Notes under the pieces: model-generated
Seen by the model: only the letters and a program-made list of their open reading frames with translations
Told to the model about the DNA's origin: nothing
Database searches by the model: none
Shown here: positions 1 through 8,138 of the stretch, one piece after another
Position numbering within the stretch: position 1 is the first letter of the stretch
Layout of the letters: each line of letters starts with the position of its first letter
Origin: Microbacterium sp. H1-D42
GTDB lineage: Bacteria; Actinomycetota; Actinomycetes; Actinomycetales; Microbacteriaceae
Length of the DNA: 64,000 nt
Reading direction: 5' to 3'
NCBI RefSeq assembly: GCF_022637555.1
Contig: NZ_CP093342.1
Location: forward strand, 372,001-436,000
Made by a program: the position numbers and the translations under genes

Positions 1-156
1 ATCCGACGCTCCGGTGCGCTGCTCGATCTTGAGTGGACCCGCGAACGCGGTCTCCATGGGCACCTGCTGGTCGAGCAGCATGCCCACCAGCAGCGCCAGC
101 GGGTTGTCGGTCAGCAGGGTGTCGGCGGCGGTGTCTCCGGTGATGTGAAGGGCCAT
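1..156 (-). CDS. HhH-GPD-type base excision DNA repair protein (N-terminal part)
   Basis: This is the first 52 codons of a minus-strand gene whose remainder lies to the left of the window. The start reads MALHITGD and is followed by an NPLALLVGMLLDQQVPMETA segment, which is the typical opening of the small actinobacterial HhH-GPD glycosylase-like proteins annotated as base excision repair proteins. The catalytic HhH-GPD part with its Lys/Asp residues is not in the window, so activity cannot be judged. It starts 64 bases past a large hairpin that separates it from the upstream MFS gene, so it probably has its own promoter in 157-219. Confidence 0.7.
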   Translation of the reverse strand, partial: MALHITGDTAADTLLTDNPLALLVGMLLDQQVPMETAFAGPLKIEQRTGASD

Positions 157-219
157 GCGTCCAGTGTCGCATCGAGCGGGGTGGCGCGGGGATGCTCGCG
201 CGGATGAGACAGCATCCGA

Positions 220-286
220 CGCGGAGAACAGCGCCTGACGCGGACAGAATCCGTGGATTCATCCGCGTCAAGCGCCGTTCTCCGCG
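220..286 (-). terminator. Large two-tier hairpin, likely terminator of the doxX-MFS operon
   Basis: Two 25-nt arms (220-244 and 262-286) are complementary at 23 of 25 positions. Inside them is a second perfect 6-bp hairpin (GAATCC-GT-GGATTC, 247-260). It lies directly after the stop codon of the minus-strand MFS gene and before the next gene on that strand. It has no T tract, which is usual for high-GC actinobacterial terminators. Confidence 0.6.
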
Positions 287-301
287 CGAAGCGCACGCCG
301 C

Positions 302-1765
302 TCAGGCGGCGAGTGCCGCCTTCTCAGGAGCGGATGCCACTGGCGCCGCGCCGCGGACGAAGAAGCTCCCGACGACGGCGATCAAAGACAGTGCGGCGCC
401 GACAGTGAAGGCGAACGACACGCCGTGTGCCTGGGCGGCGACGTCGGCCACGCCGGAACCCGCCGCCTGCGCGGTGCCGAACGCCAGCACGCTGACGAAG
501 AGAGTCGTCCCGATCGCTCCGGCCACCTGCTGCACGGTGCCGACGATCGCCGACCCGTGCGAATACAGGCTGGGTCCGAGCGAACCCAGGGCCGAGGTCA
601 TCAGCGGGGTCATCATGAACGAGACTCCGAGTGAGATGCCCACCAGAGCCAGTGCGGCGACCGCCGGCGGCGTCTGCTCATCGACGAAGGTCATCGCCCA
701 CAGCACCGCCGAGACGAAGATCGCCCCAGGGATCACCAGCGGACGCGGTCCGTACTTGTCGAACAGGCGGCCGACGAGCGGTGCGACGACCCCCATCACC
801 AGCCCGCCGGGCAGCAGCAGGAGCCCGGTCGTGGCGGCGTCGACGCGCAGCACGTTCTGCAGGTAGAGCGGCAGCAGGATGATGGCTCCGAACATGGCTG
901 CCATCATCACGACGATGAGGCCGGCTGCGAGCGAGAACGAGCGCGAGCGGAAGGTGCGCAGATCGAGCAGAGCCCGTTCGGTGCGCTGCAGTGCGATCTG
1001 ACGCCACACGAACATCGCCAGACCGATAACTCCGGCCAGCAGTGCGACGATGCCAGCCGTGACTGGGGCCTCAGGGCCGCCGCCCACAGTGCTGATGCCG
1101 TACACGAGTCCGCCGAAGCCGATCGCGGCCAGCGGCAGTGACGGCACGTCCAGTGGTGTCCTGCTGCGCTCGCCGACGTTCTTCAGCAGCAGTGCGCCGA
1201 CGGCCGCCATGATGATCGCGACGGGGAGGATCGTCCAGAACAGGAAGTGCCACGACAGCGTGCTCAGGATGAATCCCGACAGTGCAGGGCCGAGCGCGGG
1301 TGCGACGGCCATCACGATCGTGATTCGGCCCATGAAGCGACCGCGCTCGTGCGCCGGCACGACGTTCATGATCGTCGTCATCAGCAGCGGCATCATCATC
1401 GCGGTGCCGACGGCCTGCACGACACGGGCGAACAGCAGCACCGAGAAGTCCGGTGCGAGCGCACCGATCACGGTACCGATCGTGAACGCCGTCATCGCGA
1501 ACAGGAATACCTGCCGGGTGGTGAATCGCTGCAGCACCCATCCTGTGGTGGGGATGACGACCGCCATGGTCAGCATGAACGCCGTCGTCGTCCACTGTGC
1601 GGTGGAGAGCGTGATGTCGAGGTCGGCGACGAGGTGCGGAAGGGCGACGCTCATCACGGTCTCGTTGAGCATCGTCACGAACGCGGCTCCGAGCAGCAGC
1701 CAGATCACGCCGGTGCCGCGGTTCGCGCGCTTCGGCGCCGTGGTGGTCATGGTGGTTCCGGTCAT
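302..1765 (-). CDS. MFS drug efflux transporter, DHA2/EmrB-QacA type
   Basis: The 487-residue product is a major facilitator with about 14 predicted membrane segments, the size and layout of the drug:H+ antiporter-2 family. It has the family motif region WTTTAFMLTMAVVIPTTGW in the second helix area and a VVQAVGTAMMMP segment resembling motif C. The start chosen, MTGTTM at 1765, is 5 bases past the stop of the doxX gene, so the two are translated from one message. A second ATG 15 bases later (1750) is also possible. The divergent HxlR regulator and its palindromic operator suggest that the pair is induced by an electrophile, quinone or drug; the substrate is unknown. Confidence 0.85.
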   Translation of the reverse strand: MTGTTMTTTAPKRANRGTGVIWLLLGAAFVTMLNETVMSVALPHLVADLDITLSTAQWTTTAFMLTMAVVIPTTGWVLQRFTTRQVFLFAMTAFTIGTVIGALAPDFSVLLFARVVQAVGTAMMMPLLMTTIMNVVPAHERGRFMGRITIVMAVAPALGPALSGFILSTLSWHFLFWTILPVAIIMAAVGALLLKNVGERSRTPLDVPSLPLAAIGFGGLVYGISTVGGGPEAPVTAGIVALLAGVIGLAMFVWRQIALQRTERALLDLRTFRSRSFSLAAGLIVVMMAAMFGAIILLPLYLQNVLRVDAATTGLLLLPGGLVMGVVAPLVGRLFDKYGPRPLVIPGAIFVSAVLWAMTFVDEQTPPAVAALALVGISLGVSFMMTPLMTSALGSLGPSLYSHGSAIVGTVQQVAGAIGTTLFVSVLAFGTAQAAGSGVADVAAQAHGVSFAFTVGAALSLIAVVGSFFVRGAAPVASAPEKAALAA

Positions 1766-1770
1766 GATGC

Positions 1771-2136
1771 TCACGCCCCGATCAAGCGCAGCACGACGAT
1801 CGCCAGCGCGACGAGCATCATCACCAGGTTGGGGGTGAAGGACTCGTTGTGCTTGCGGTGGGCGAAGATCGCGAGGAACTGGATGATCGCGATGCCCAGG
1901 GCCGCGAGCGGAGTGAGGAAGGTCAGGGTGCCGGTCAGCGCGGGCAGGATCAGCCCGACGGCGGCGGTGACCTCGGCGATGCCGATCCAGCGCACTTGAG
2001 CGGCGCTGTAGTCGTCGAGGGTCGGCATGGGGCGCTTCCCGCCGTGCGGCTGAATGATCTTCATGCTTCCGGCCATGAGGTTGGCGAGTGCGAGGAGGCC
2101 GGAGAGCGTCCAGGTGATGATCGTGAGTACGAGCAT
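1771..2136 (-). CDS. DoxX-like membrane protein
   Basis: A 121-residue, four-helix membrane protein matching the DoxX/DoxX-like family: MAGSMKI in the first helix loop, RWIGIAEVTAAVGLILP in the second, and a C-terminal NLVMMLVALAIVVL helix. Such proteins are often found beside HxlR regulators and quinone or thiol stress genes. It is the first gene of a two-gene operon with the MFS transporter (5-base gap). Its promoter must lie in the gap shared with the divergent HxlR gene. Biochemical role unproven. Confidence 0.8.
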   Translation of the reverse strand: MLVLTIITWTLSGLLALANLMAGSMKIIQPHGGKRPMPTLDDYSAAQVRWIGIAEVTAAVGLILPALTGTLTFLTPLAALGIAIIQFLAIFAHRKHNESFTPNLVMMLVALAIVVLRLIGA

Positions 2137-2155
2137 GAGGGTGAGAGCCTTTCCG

Positions 2156-2172
2156 AGTTACCTTTCGTAACT
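2156..2172. promoter_or_regulatory. HxlR-type operator in the divergent doxX/hxlR promoter
   Basis: Perfect inverted repeat AGTTAC-CTTTC-GTAACT, 6-5-6, centred between the doxX gene (minus) and the HxlR gene (plus). A -10-like TACGAT follows at 2177-2182 for the rightward gene. A single regulator dimer here could repress both directions. Confidence 0.7.
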
Positions 2173-2268
2173 GATGTACGATGGGTAAGTATTCCCGATG
2201 GGGTGTCAGGAAAAGCAATGTCACCGAGGCACACGCATGTGACCAATGGGGCAGCGAAGGAGTCGAAG

Positions 2269-2670
2269 ATGGTGATCGAGAGCGGCGGGATCCACGAACC
2301 GCGCATGCATGAGATCTGCGGTCATGATCCGGCCGAGGCCGAGGTCTTCCGCTCGATCCTGTCTCGCATCGGCGACAAGTGGAGCATGATGCTCATCGGC
2401 ATGCTTCACGAGGGCCCGCGACGCTTCACCGAGCTCAAGAACATGACGCCGGGGATCTCCGCACGCATGCTGACGCACACCCTGCGTCAGCTCGAGCGCG
2501 ACGGTCTGGTCGAGCGCGAGATGTTCGCCGAGATCCCGCCGCGTGTCGAGTACCGTTCGACACCGCTCGGCAAGAGTCTCGCCGAGCCCGTGCTCGCAGT
2601 CGCCGAATGGGCCTCTGCCAACCAGGCCGGGATCAGCGAGAACCGCGACCGATACGACGCCGCGCTCTAG
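2269..2670 (+). CDS. HxlR-family transcriptional regulator
   Basis: A 133-residue winged-helix protein. The HxlR core is clear: CGHDPAEAEVFRSIL, then IGDKWSMMLIGMLHEGPRRF, the recognition region PGISARMLTHTLRQLERDGLV, and the wing VEYRSTPLGKSL. One cysteine lies near the N-terminus (ICGHDP), the position used for thiol sensing in several HxlR/YodB proteins, so redox sensing is possible but not shown. Start at 2269 is favoured by a good AAGGAG six bases upstream; an in-frame ATG at 2218 would add 17 residues. It is divergent from the doxX-MFS operon it probably controls. Its stop codon overlaps the stop of the convergent arr gene in the palindrome CTAG. Confidence 0.88.
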   Translation: MVIESGGIHEPRMHEICGHDPAEAEVFRSILSRIGDKWSMMLIGMLHEGPRRFTELKNMTPGISARMLTHTLRQLERDGLVEREMFAEIPPRVEYRSTPLGKSLAEPVLAVAEWASANQAGISENRDRYDAAL

Positions 2671-3074
2671 TTGATGATCTCACCGCGGTTCGCCGCGACC
2701 TCGGCGAGGCGATCGCGCCACGTCTGCAGCGCCTCCGGCGTCAGCCTGGTCCAGTCGTGCACCTCGGCGACGACCCGCAGCGGCTCTCTGCTGCGATAGG
2801 AGCGGGTGGGGTTGCCGGGGAACTTCTTGTCGGTGACGTTCGGGTCGTTCTCGAACTCACCGGTCGGCTCGACCAGATACACGTGCGGGTCGCCGTCGCC
2901 CGCCGCGAGCTCTGCTGCGAGCCCCGCACCGTCGCGCAGCGCGGTGAAGTAGATGTGGTTCATCAGGATCTCGGGTCGATAGTTCGACGGGAATCCGGCC
3001 GTGAACAGGCCCCCGACCTGCAGTGCGGCTTTCGTGCCGTGGAAGAACGGGCCCTCATCCAGGATCTCGGTCAT
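2667..3074 (-). CDS. arr: NAD(+)-rifampin ADP-ribosyltransferase
   Basis: The 135-residue product transfers ADP-ribose from NAD to the C23 hydroxyl of rifamycins. It fits the Arr family in length and motifs: [16 protein letters not shown] and [20 protein letters not shown]. The three active-site residues fall at H12, Y42 and D77, with spacings of 30 and 35 residues, the same spacings as H19-Y49-D84 in the mycobacterial enzyme. The start at 3074 follows a GACACT box by 6 nt with no Shine-Dalgarno sequence, so it may be leaderless. It stands alone between the HxlR gene and hemA, with no mobile-element marks beside it, so it looks resident rather than newly acquired. Confidence 0.92.
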   Translation of the reverse strand: MTEILDEGPFFHGTKAALQVGGLFTAGFPSNYRPEILMNHIYFTALRDGAGLAAELAAGDGDPHVYLVEPTGEFENDPNVTDKKFPGNPTRSYRSREPLRVVAEVHDWTRLTPEALQTWRDRLAEVAANRGEIIN

Positions 3075-3114
3075 CGTTCCAGTGTCGCGCGCGCCGCGTC
3101 TGCGCGCGAGCGGC

Positions 3115-4428
3115 TCAGGCGATTGCGCTGTCGGATGCTGCCAGGCTGGCATCCGGAGCTTCGCCGGCCAGCCCGTACAGGGTCTCCAGCGCGGCGGTGA
3201 ACTCGTGCCCGCGGCCTTCTGCGGCGAGCTCGTGCGCCCGTGCCGTGGGGGTGTGCAGCAGCACGCCGGCCAGGTGGCGCATCGCCTGCTCGACCAGTCC
3301 GTCCTCATCACCGCGGCGACGGGCGCGGTCGATCTCGGTCTCGAGCAGTCCGAAGATGTGGGTTCGGAAAGCCACCACCGCCGGTGCCACGCTCTGCCGC
3401 GAGCCGTCGACGTGGAAGCTCTCGGCCGCCTCGCGCACCACGTCGCGTGCGGCGTCGGTGGCCTGCAGCTCCTCCAGCGGGGCGTGCAGCCGGATCGTCT
3501 CCAGATCCAGCAGCGTCACGCCTTCGAGGTGCGCCACCTCAGGGTCGACGTTGCGGGGCATCCCGAGGTCGATCACGAGCTGCGAGTGCGGAGCGCCCGG
3601 CGCTGTCGAGGCGCCCATCGGGCATCCGGCGCCGGCCGCATTCGACAGACGCGACAGCTGGTCTGGACCGAGCACCGGATCGGTCGCGGTCGTGCAGGTG
3701 ATCAGCAGTGTGGAGTGCTGCGCGACGGCCGCGTAGTCCGAGACCGCGCGCAGTCCGTGCTTCTTCGCGAACAGCTCGGCGCGCCCCGAGGGCGAGTACA
3801 CCGAGATGTCGACGGCGCCGCGCTCGCGCAGCGTCGCCAGCGTCACGGCTGCGTACGCCCCGGTGCCGACCAGCAGCACGCGCTCGGCCGACCAGTCCGC
3901 GATGCGGCTGTCGGCGAGTTCGAGCGAGAGGCGCACAAGAGAGCGGCCGGCGCGGTGCAGGGCGGTGACGTTCTTCACCTTGCGCTGAGCTTGACTGGCC
4001 CGTTGGAACAGTCGCTCCAGTTCGGACGATGTGGTGCCCTGCTCGCGGGCATCCGACAGCGCACGACGCACTTGACCAGCGATCTCGCCCTCGCCCGACA
4101 CGACCGACTCCAGTCCGGACGCGACGGCGAACAGGTGCTCGGCGACGTGTCGGTCGTCGACGACGCGGTACGAGCCGTCGAGATCGGATGCCGGGATGCC
4201 GGTGGCCTGTGCGACAGCATCCACCACTGCGTCGTGATCGAGCCCAGTGCCGTGGTCGAGCTCCGCGGTATCGACGTACGCCTCGAAGCGGTTGCACGTC
4301 GCGAGCACCACTGCGCCCTGCGCGCCGGCATCCATCAGGCTCGGCGCGACGATTTCGGGGTTGCGGCTGAGACGTTCCAGCAGTTCGAAGGAGGCGGTCT
4401 TATGACTGGCCGTGACGCAGAGCAGCAC
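3115..4428 (-). CDS. hemA: Glutamyl-tRNA reductase
   Basis: Reduces glutamyl-tRNA to glutamate-1-semialdehyde, the first committed step of C5-pathway heme synthesis. The 437-residue product starts at GTG with [20 protein letters not shown]. The catalytic cysteine is in [13 protein letters not shown] (C45). The substrate loop [14 protein letters not shown], the NADPH domain [21 protein letters not shown] and a C-terminal helical dimer domain follow. The sequence [18 protein letters not shown] is also typical. It is divergent from hemE across 117 bases. A TACACT box ends 6 nt before the GTG, and there is no ribosome site, so the message is probably leaderless. HemL, which uses the product, is encoded at 15.8 kb. 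Confidence 0.96.
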   Translation of the reverse strand: MLLCVTASHKTASFELLERLSRNPEIVAPSLMDAGAQGAVVLATCNRFEAYVDTAELDHGTGLDHDAVVDAVAQATGIPASDLDGSYRVVDDRHVAEHLFAVASGLESVVSGEGEIAGQVRRALSDAREQGTTSSELERLFQRASQAQRKVKNVTALHRAGRSLVRLSLELADSRIADWSAERVLLVGTGAYAAVTLATLRERGAVDISVYSPSGRAELFAKKHGLRAVSDYAAVAQHSTLLITCTTATDPVLGPDQLSRLSNAAGAGCPMGASTAPGAPHSQLVIDLGMPRNVDPEVAHLEGVTLLDLETIRLHAPLEELQATDAARDVVREAAESFHVDGSRQSVAPAVVAFRTHIFGLLETEIDRARRRGDEDGLVEQAMRHLAGVLLHTPTARAHELAAEGRGHEFTAALETLYGLAGEAPDASLAASDSAIA

Positions 4429-4434
4429 GGGGTG

Positions 4435-4440
4435 AGTGTA
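4435..4440 (-). promoter_or_regulatory. -10 box of a leaderless hemA transcript
   Basis: On the minus strand the sequence reads TACACT, then 6 nt, then the GTG start of hemA. This spacing puts the transcription start at or beside the G of GTG. Confidence 0.55.
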
Positions 4441-4545
4441 CCCGCGGCATCTTTGAGCCTGCTCAGCGGCACCGATGTGTGTCCGGTCGTTACGGCAGAT
4501 CGACGCGACAAGGAGACGCATAGGAGCAGATGCCACGATGGCGGC

Positions 4546-5559
4546 ATGAGTGATCTGCTGCGTGCCCTTGCCGGTGAGACCCCCGAGCGCACCCCGGTCT
4601 GGTTCATGCGTCAGGCCGGACGTTCGCTGCCCGAATACCGCGAGCTGCGCGTGGGAACGCGGATGCTGGATGCCTGCCTCACCCCTGACCTCGCCGCTGA
4701 GATCACCCTGCAGCCCGTGCGCCGACACGGCGTCGACGCCGCCGTGTTCTTCAGCGACATCGTCATCCCGCTGCGGCTCGCAGGCGTGGACGTCGTGATC
4801 GAACCGGGGCGCGGTCCGGTGTTCGCGAACCCGGTGCGCACGGCAGCCGACGTCGCCCGCATCACCGCAATCGACCCGGCAGACCTCGATGGCACTGCCA
4901 TCGCGGAAGCCGTGCGGATCACCGTCGCCGAGCTCGGCGACACGCCGCTGATCGGCTTCGCCGGCGCGCCGTTCACCCTCGCGGCCTATCTGATCGAGGG
5001 CGGCCCGTCGAAGGAGCACCTTCGCGCCAGGGCGATGATGCACGCCGACCCCGATTCGTGGAACGCGCTCGCCGGGTGGCTGGCGCGCATCTCGCGTCGG
5101 TTCCTCGAGATCCAGCGTGACGCCGGCGCCTCTGTCGTGCAGCTCTTCGACTCGTGGGCCGGCTCCCTCAGCCCGACGGACTACCGCACGCACATCGCCC
5201 CGCACTCGCATGCCGCACTGGAGGGGATCGGCCTGCCCAGCATCCACTTCGGTGTCGGCACCGGTCCGTTCCTCGCGGACATGCGGCTCGGTGGCATCGC
5301 GGACGCCGTCGGCGTCGACTGGCGGATGCCGCTCGACGAGGCGATCCGCGTGCTCGGCCCTGACGTCGCCGTGCAGGGCAACATCGACCCCGCGCTGCTG
5401 CAGGCGCCATGGCCGGTGCTCGAGGCGCACGTCCTGGATGTCATCGAGCGCGGACGCGGTGCCAAGGGGCACGTGCTGAACCTCGGCCACGGCGTGCCGC
5501 CCGAGACCGACCCCGACCAGCTCACCCGCATCGTCCGCCTCGCCCACGGCGAGCTCTGA
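4546..5559 (+). CDS. hemE: Uroporphyrinogen decarboxylase
   Basis: Decarboxylates the four acetate side chains of uroporphyrinogen III to give coproporphyrinogen III, the branch intermediate of the Gram-positive heme route. The 337-residue product has the family signature [17 protein letters not shown] near residue 15, the second signature [17 protein letters not shown] near residue 140, and the HFGVGTG and [13 protein letters not shown] motifs. The start at 4546 follows a CACGAT box by 6 nt, so the message may be leaderless. In related genomes hemE is normally followed closely by hemY; here about 3.9 kb of unrelated genes separate them. Confidence 0.96.
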   Translation: MSDLLRALAGETPERTPVWFMRQAGRSLPEYRELRVGTRMLDACLTPDLAAEITLQPVRRHGVDAAVFFSDIVIPLRLAGVDVVIEPGRGPVFANPVRTAADVARITAIDPADLDGTAIAEAVRITVAELGDTPLIGFAGAPFTLAAYLIEGGPSKEHLRARAMMHADPDSWNALAGWLARISRRFLEIQRDAGASVVQLFDSWAGSLSPTDYRTHIAPHSHAALEGIGLPSIHFGVGTGPFLADMRLGGIADAVGVDWRMPLDEAIRVLGPDVAVQGNIDPALLQAPWPVLEAHVLDVIERGRGAKGHVLNLGHGVPPETDPDQLTRIVRLAHGEL

Positions 5560-5609
5560 CGCTGGGCGCGGCGACCCCGTGAGTCCGGTGACCTGACCGT
5601 CGACCCGGT

Positions 5610-5633
5610 CCGATGGGGATTCCTCCCCATCGG
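5610..5633 (+). terminator. Hairpin downstream of hemE
   Basis: Perfect 10-bp stem CCGATGGGGA / TCCCCATCGG with a 4-nt TTCC loop, 50 bases after the hemE stop and before the next start. No U tract. It probably separates hemE from the accessory block that follows. Confidence 0.6.
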
Positions 5634-5684
5634 CGGCTGCTCACCGGTCATGTAAATTCACAGGGGAGTTCACCGGGGGATCGA

Positions 5685-5966
5685 ATGAGTGCAGAGAAGG
5701 TCGAGATCGACTACGACCTGCTGACGGGGGTGCGCGCATCGCTCACGCAGATCATCGCCGAGCTGGAGGATGCGCCTGAGCGCTCCGGCGACGTCGCGGG
5801 GGCTATCGGCGCTCCGTTCGAGCAGTCGCAACTGAGCACCCTGGCCGCCGACTTCCGCGGTGCGTGGGAGCCGAAGCGCGAAGATCTGATCGCCGCACTG
5901 GATGGCATCGCCACACACCTCGACGTCGTGATCGACTCGTACAGCGAGCTGGACGAGGGAGCCTGA
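5685..5966 (+). CDS. Small helical WXG100-like protein, possible type VII secretion partner
   Basis: A 93-residue, all-helical, acidic protein with no signal peptide. Its size and helix-turn-helix layout resemble the WXG100/ESAT-6 group. It has a single tryptophan at residue 61 rather than a strict W-x-G, and it ends with YSELD (Y86 to D90), which fits the YxxxD/E type VII secretion signal. The start at 5685 is supported by GGGGGA a few bases upstream. The calpain-like gene begins one base after its stop, so they form one operon. A role as co-secreted partner or chaperone of the protease is inferred. No secretion machinery genes are in the window. Confidence 0.6.
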   Translation: MSAEKVEIDYDLLTGVRASLTQIIAELEDAPERSGDVAGAIGAPFEQSQLSTLAADFRGAWEPKREDLIAALDGIATHLDVVIDSYSELDEGA

Positions 5967-5967
5967 C

Positions 5968-7287
5968 ATGGGGCACGAGTACGTGGAGGGTGGCACGGCC
6001 GGCGAGGCGGTCGGCGTCGGCGAGCAGATCCGCACGATGACCAGCGAGCCTTCGACGGTCGCTTCGAACGCGCAGAAGATGGAGGACTACGGCAGCCTGA
6101 TGGGCACCGTCAGCGCCCAATTGCAACAGCTCGTCGAGGCGGACCTCACCCAATGGGCCGTCTCCGGCGCCGCGGTCGACAAGCTTCGATCGTCGATCGG
6201 CGAGAGCGCGCAGCTGCTGGCCGTCGCCGGCGCGATCTACTGGCCGATCGGCGCAGCGCTGAGCCGCTATGGACAGGCCGCCGAGGGGTGCCAGGACGAC
6301 CTCAACGGGCTTGCCGTCTCCTGCAAGCTGGCCTGGACCCAGTACCAGGCGGCAGTCGACACGGCGCGCAACGCGACCGCACCAGACCCCGCTGCCGAGG
6401 ACTTCGACCAGGAGAACGCGGACTATGAGCAGGTCCTGAAGTCGGCCGAGAACGCGCGCAGCGCGTGGGGCCAGGTCTCGACGCAGTGGAACAACCGCTT
6501 CGTCGGGTGGCGCGACGAATACGACCAGGCCGTGGCGGCACTCGCCGCTCCTGCGCTCGATGAGATCCGCAAGGGCGACAGAATTCCGGCTGTGGGAGAC
6601 CCTGCGCTGTTCCCGAACGGGATACCGGGCTCGGGGGATGTGACTCAGGGCAGTATCGGCGACTGCTATCTGCTCGCGGCCCTCGCCGGCATCGCGAACG
6701 CCGACCCCGAAAAGATCATGGACATGATCACCATGAACGCCGACGGCTCGTACACCGTGCACTTCGCGGATGGCGATGTCGTCGTGACAGCGGACCAGAT
6801 CTCTGACACCGATCAGGCGCTGTGGGTGCGCATCTTCGAGGGCGCCTACGAGAACCGGATCGGGTACGAGGACCTCAACGACGGCGGCTGGGCGCGCGAG
6901 GTCATGCAGGACATCTACGGCGAGGATGCCGACGTCAAGGACCAGGACTCGGGCTTCTGGGACTTCCTCACCGGCGGAAACGACATCGCCGACAGCTACG
7001 ACGAGATCGACGCCGCGCTGGACGACGGTCTCCCCGTCGTCGCGAGCGCGCAGAACGGTCAACTCGGCTTCGACGGCGGCGGGCACGCCCTCACGGTGCT
7101 CAACACCTATGAGCAGGACGGTCAGCAGGTGATCGTGCTCCGCAACCCGTGGGGGCACAACAGCGGCCACGAAGACGCCATCCGCGCTGCCGGCGGCGAG
7201 CTGACCGAACCGCCGGACGGCACCTTCACCATGACAATGGAAGAGTTCACCAAGTCGTTCAACGTCGTGGAGGTCGGAAACAGATGA
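5968..7287 (+). CDS. Calpain-family (C2) cysteine protease with helical N-terminal domain
   Basis: 439 residues in two parts. Residues 1-200 are helical, with no signal peptide and no transmembrane anchor, and resemble the long N-terminal domains of type VII-exported proteins (tryptophans near 63, 92, 123, 167 and 181). Residues 205-435 carry a complete calpain catalytic core: QGSIGDCYLLAALAG gives Cys233, GGGHALTVLNTY gives His373 and LRNPWGH gives Asn393. The order and context match peptidase family C2. Calcium-binding C2 or EF-hand modules are absent. It is sandwiched between the small YxxxD protein and a lipoprotein whose start overlaps its stop (ATGA). A secreted toxin or effector is the favoured reading; a housekeeping extracytoplasmic protease is the alternative. 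Confidence 0.85.
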   Translation: MGHEYVEGGTAGEAVGVGEQIRTMTSEPSTVASNAQKMEDYGSLMGTVSAQLQQLVEADLTQWAVSGAAVDKLRSSIGESAQLLAVAGAIYWPIGAALSRYGQAAEGCQDDLNGLAVSCKLAWTQYQAAVDTARNATAPDPAAEDFDQENADYEQVLKSAENARSAWGQVSTQWNNRFVGWRDEYDQAVAALAAPALDEIRKGDRIPAVGDPALFPNGIPGSGDVTQGSIGDCYLLAALAGIANADPEKIMDMITMNADGSYTVHFADGDVVVTADQISDTDQALWVRIFEGAYENRIGYEDLNDGGWAREVMQDIYGEDADVKDQDSGFWDFLTGGNDIADSYDEIDAALDDGLPVVASAQNGQLGFDGGGHALTVLNTYEQDGQQVIVLRNPWGHNSGHEDAIRAAGGELTEPPDGTFTMTMEEFTKSFNVVEVGNR

Positions 7288-8138
7288 TCGCGTCCAGAGC
7301 GGCAGGCATCATCGTCGCCGCATCCGTCGCACTGACGCTGACCGCGTGCAGCGCAGGCACTGAGGAGGATCCCATGCCCACCCCCGATTCGTCATCAACG
7401 GCGGCCGTTCAGGACCCGAACCCGGCCGAGCCGATCGCCCAGATCGTCTCCGGAGCCGATGTCATCGTGCGCGGTGTCATCGAATCGGTCGAGCCCGCCG
7501 TCGAAGACGCCGACAAGGACGTCTTCGCCGCGCAGACTGCGACGGTGCGGGTCGAGGCGGTACTGAAGGGCGATGCGCCCGCCGAGATCAGCGTCGTCAA
7601 GCCCGCAGGCACCTACTACTACCTCGTCGACCAGGCGCAGGAGTCGCACGACGCCAAGCACGAGGGACTCTTCGCGCTCAAGAACACCGGTGCGGGGTAC
7701 GAACTGTTCGGCTTCGTTGGGGTGTTCGATGACTCCGCAGCTCCGCGCACCTTCGCGCGTCTGCTGGCCGGCGGGCCGGAGCGTCTGCCGGAGGCCACGC
7801 CCGCGCAGCTGGAGGAGTGGGCGAAGCGCGCCGACATCATCGTGTTCGCCGCGGCACGCGGCGACAGCGACGACATGGTGCTGCACACCCCGCGGATCGA
7901 CTTCTCGGCCTCTGCGACGCTGGAGCCCATCGAGGTGCTGAAGGGCGAGATGCCGGGACCGCTGAGCGTCGTGCAGGGTCCGCAGCCCGAGGTGCCCGGT
8001 GGCACGTGGGCCTTCCCCATCAAGGACTCAGGGCAGACCGGGGTCTACTTCATCGACACCTCTGGCGAGGTTCCCGTGGTCATCAACACCACCGAGCCGA
8101 GCCGCATCAATCAGCGCCGCGTGCCGCTGGGAGACTGA
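7284..8138 (+). CDS. Lipoprotein with two related domains, candidate immunity or partner protein
   Basis: 284 residues. The N-terminus is a lipoprotein signal with lipobox LTAC (Cys22). The mature part has two similar halves: one starts GADVIVRGVIES and contains VEAVLKGDAPAEISVVKPAG; the other starts RADIIVFAAARG and contains LEPIEVLKGEMPGPLSVVQG. This ADxIV...VLKG...ISVV pattern is common in beta-rich extracytoplasmic proteins of unknown function. Its ATG overlaps the calpain stop (ATGA), so the two are translationally coupled. A surface-anchored protein tied to a protease gene fits an inhibitor or immunity protein, but this is inferred from position only. The 3' end overlaps the convergent NAD(P)-binding gene by 32 bases. 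Confidence 0.7.
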   Translation: MIASRAAGIIVAASVALTLTACSAGTEEDPMPTPDSSSTAAVQDPNPAEPIAQIVSGADVIVRGVIESVEPAVEDADKDVFAAQTATVRVEAVLKGDAPAEISVVKPAGTYYYLVDQAQESHDAKHEGLFALKNTGAGYELFGFVGVFDDSAAPRTFARLLAGGPERLPEATPAQLEEWAKRADIIVFAAARGDSDDMVLHTPRIDFSASATLEPIEVLKGEMPGPLSVVQGPQPEVPGGTWAFPIKDSGQTGVYFIDTSGEVPVVINTTEPSRINQRRVPLGD

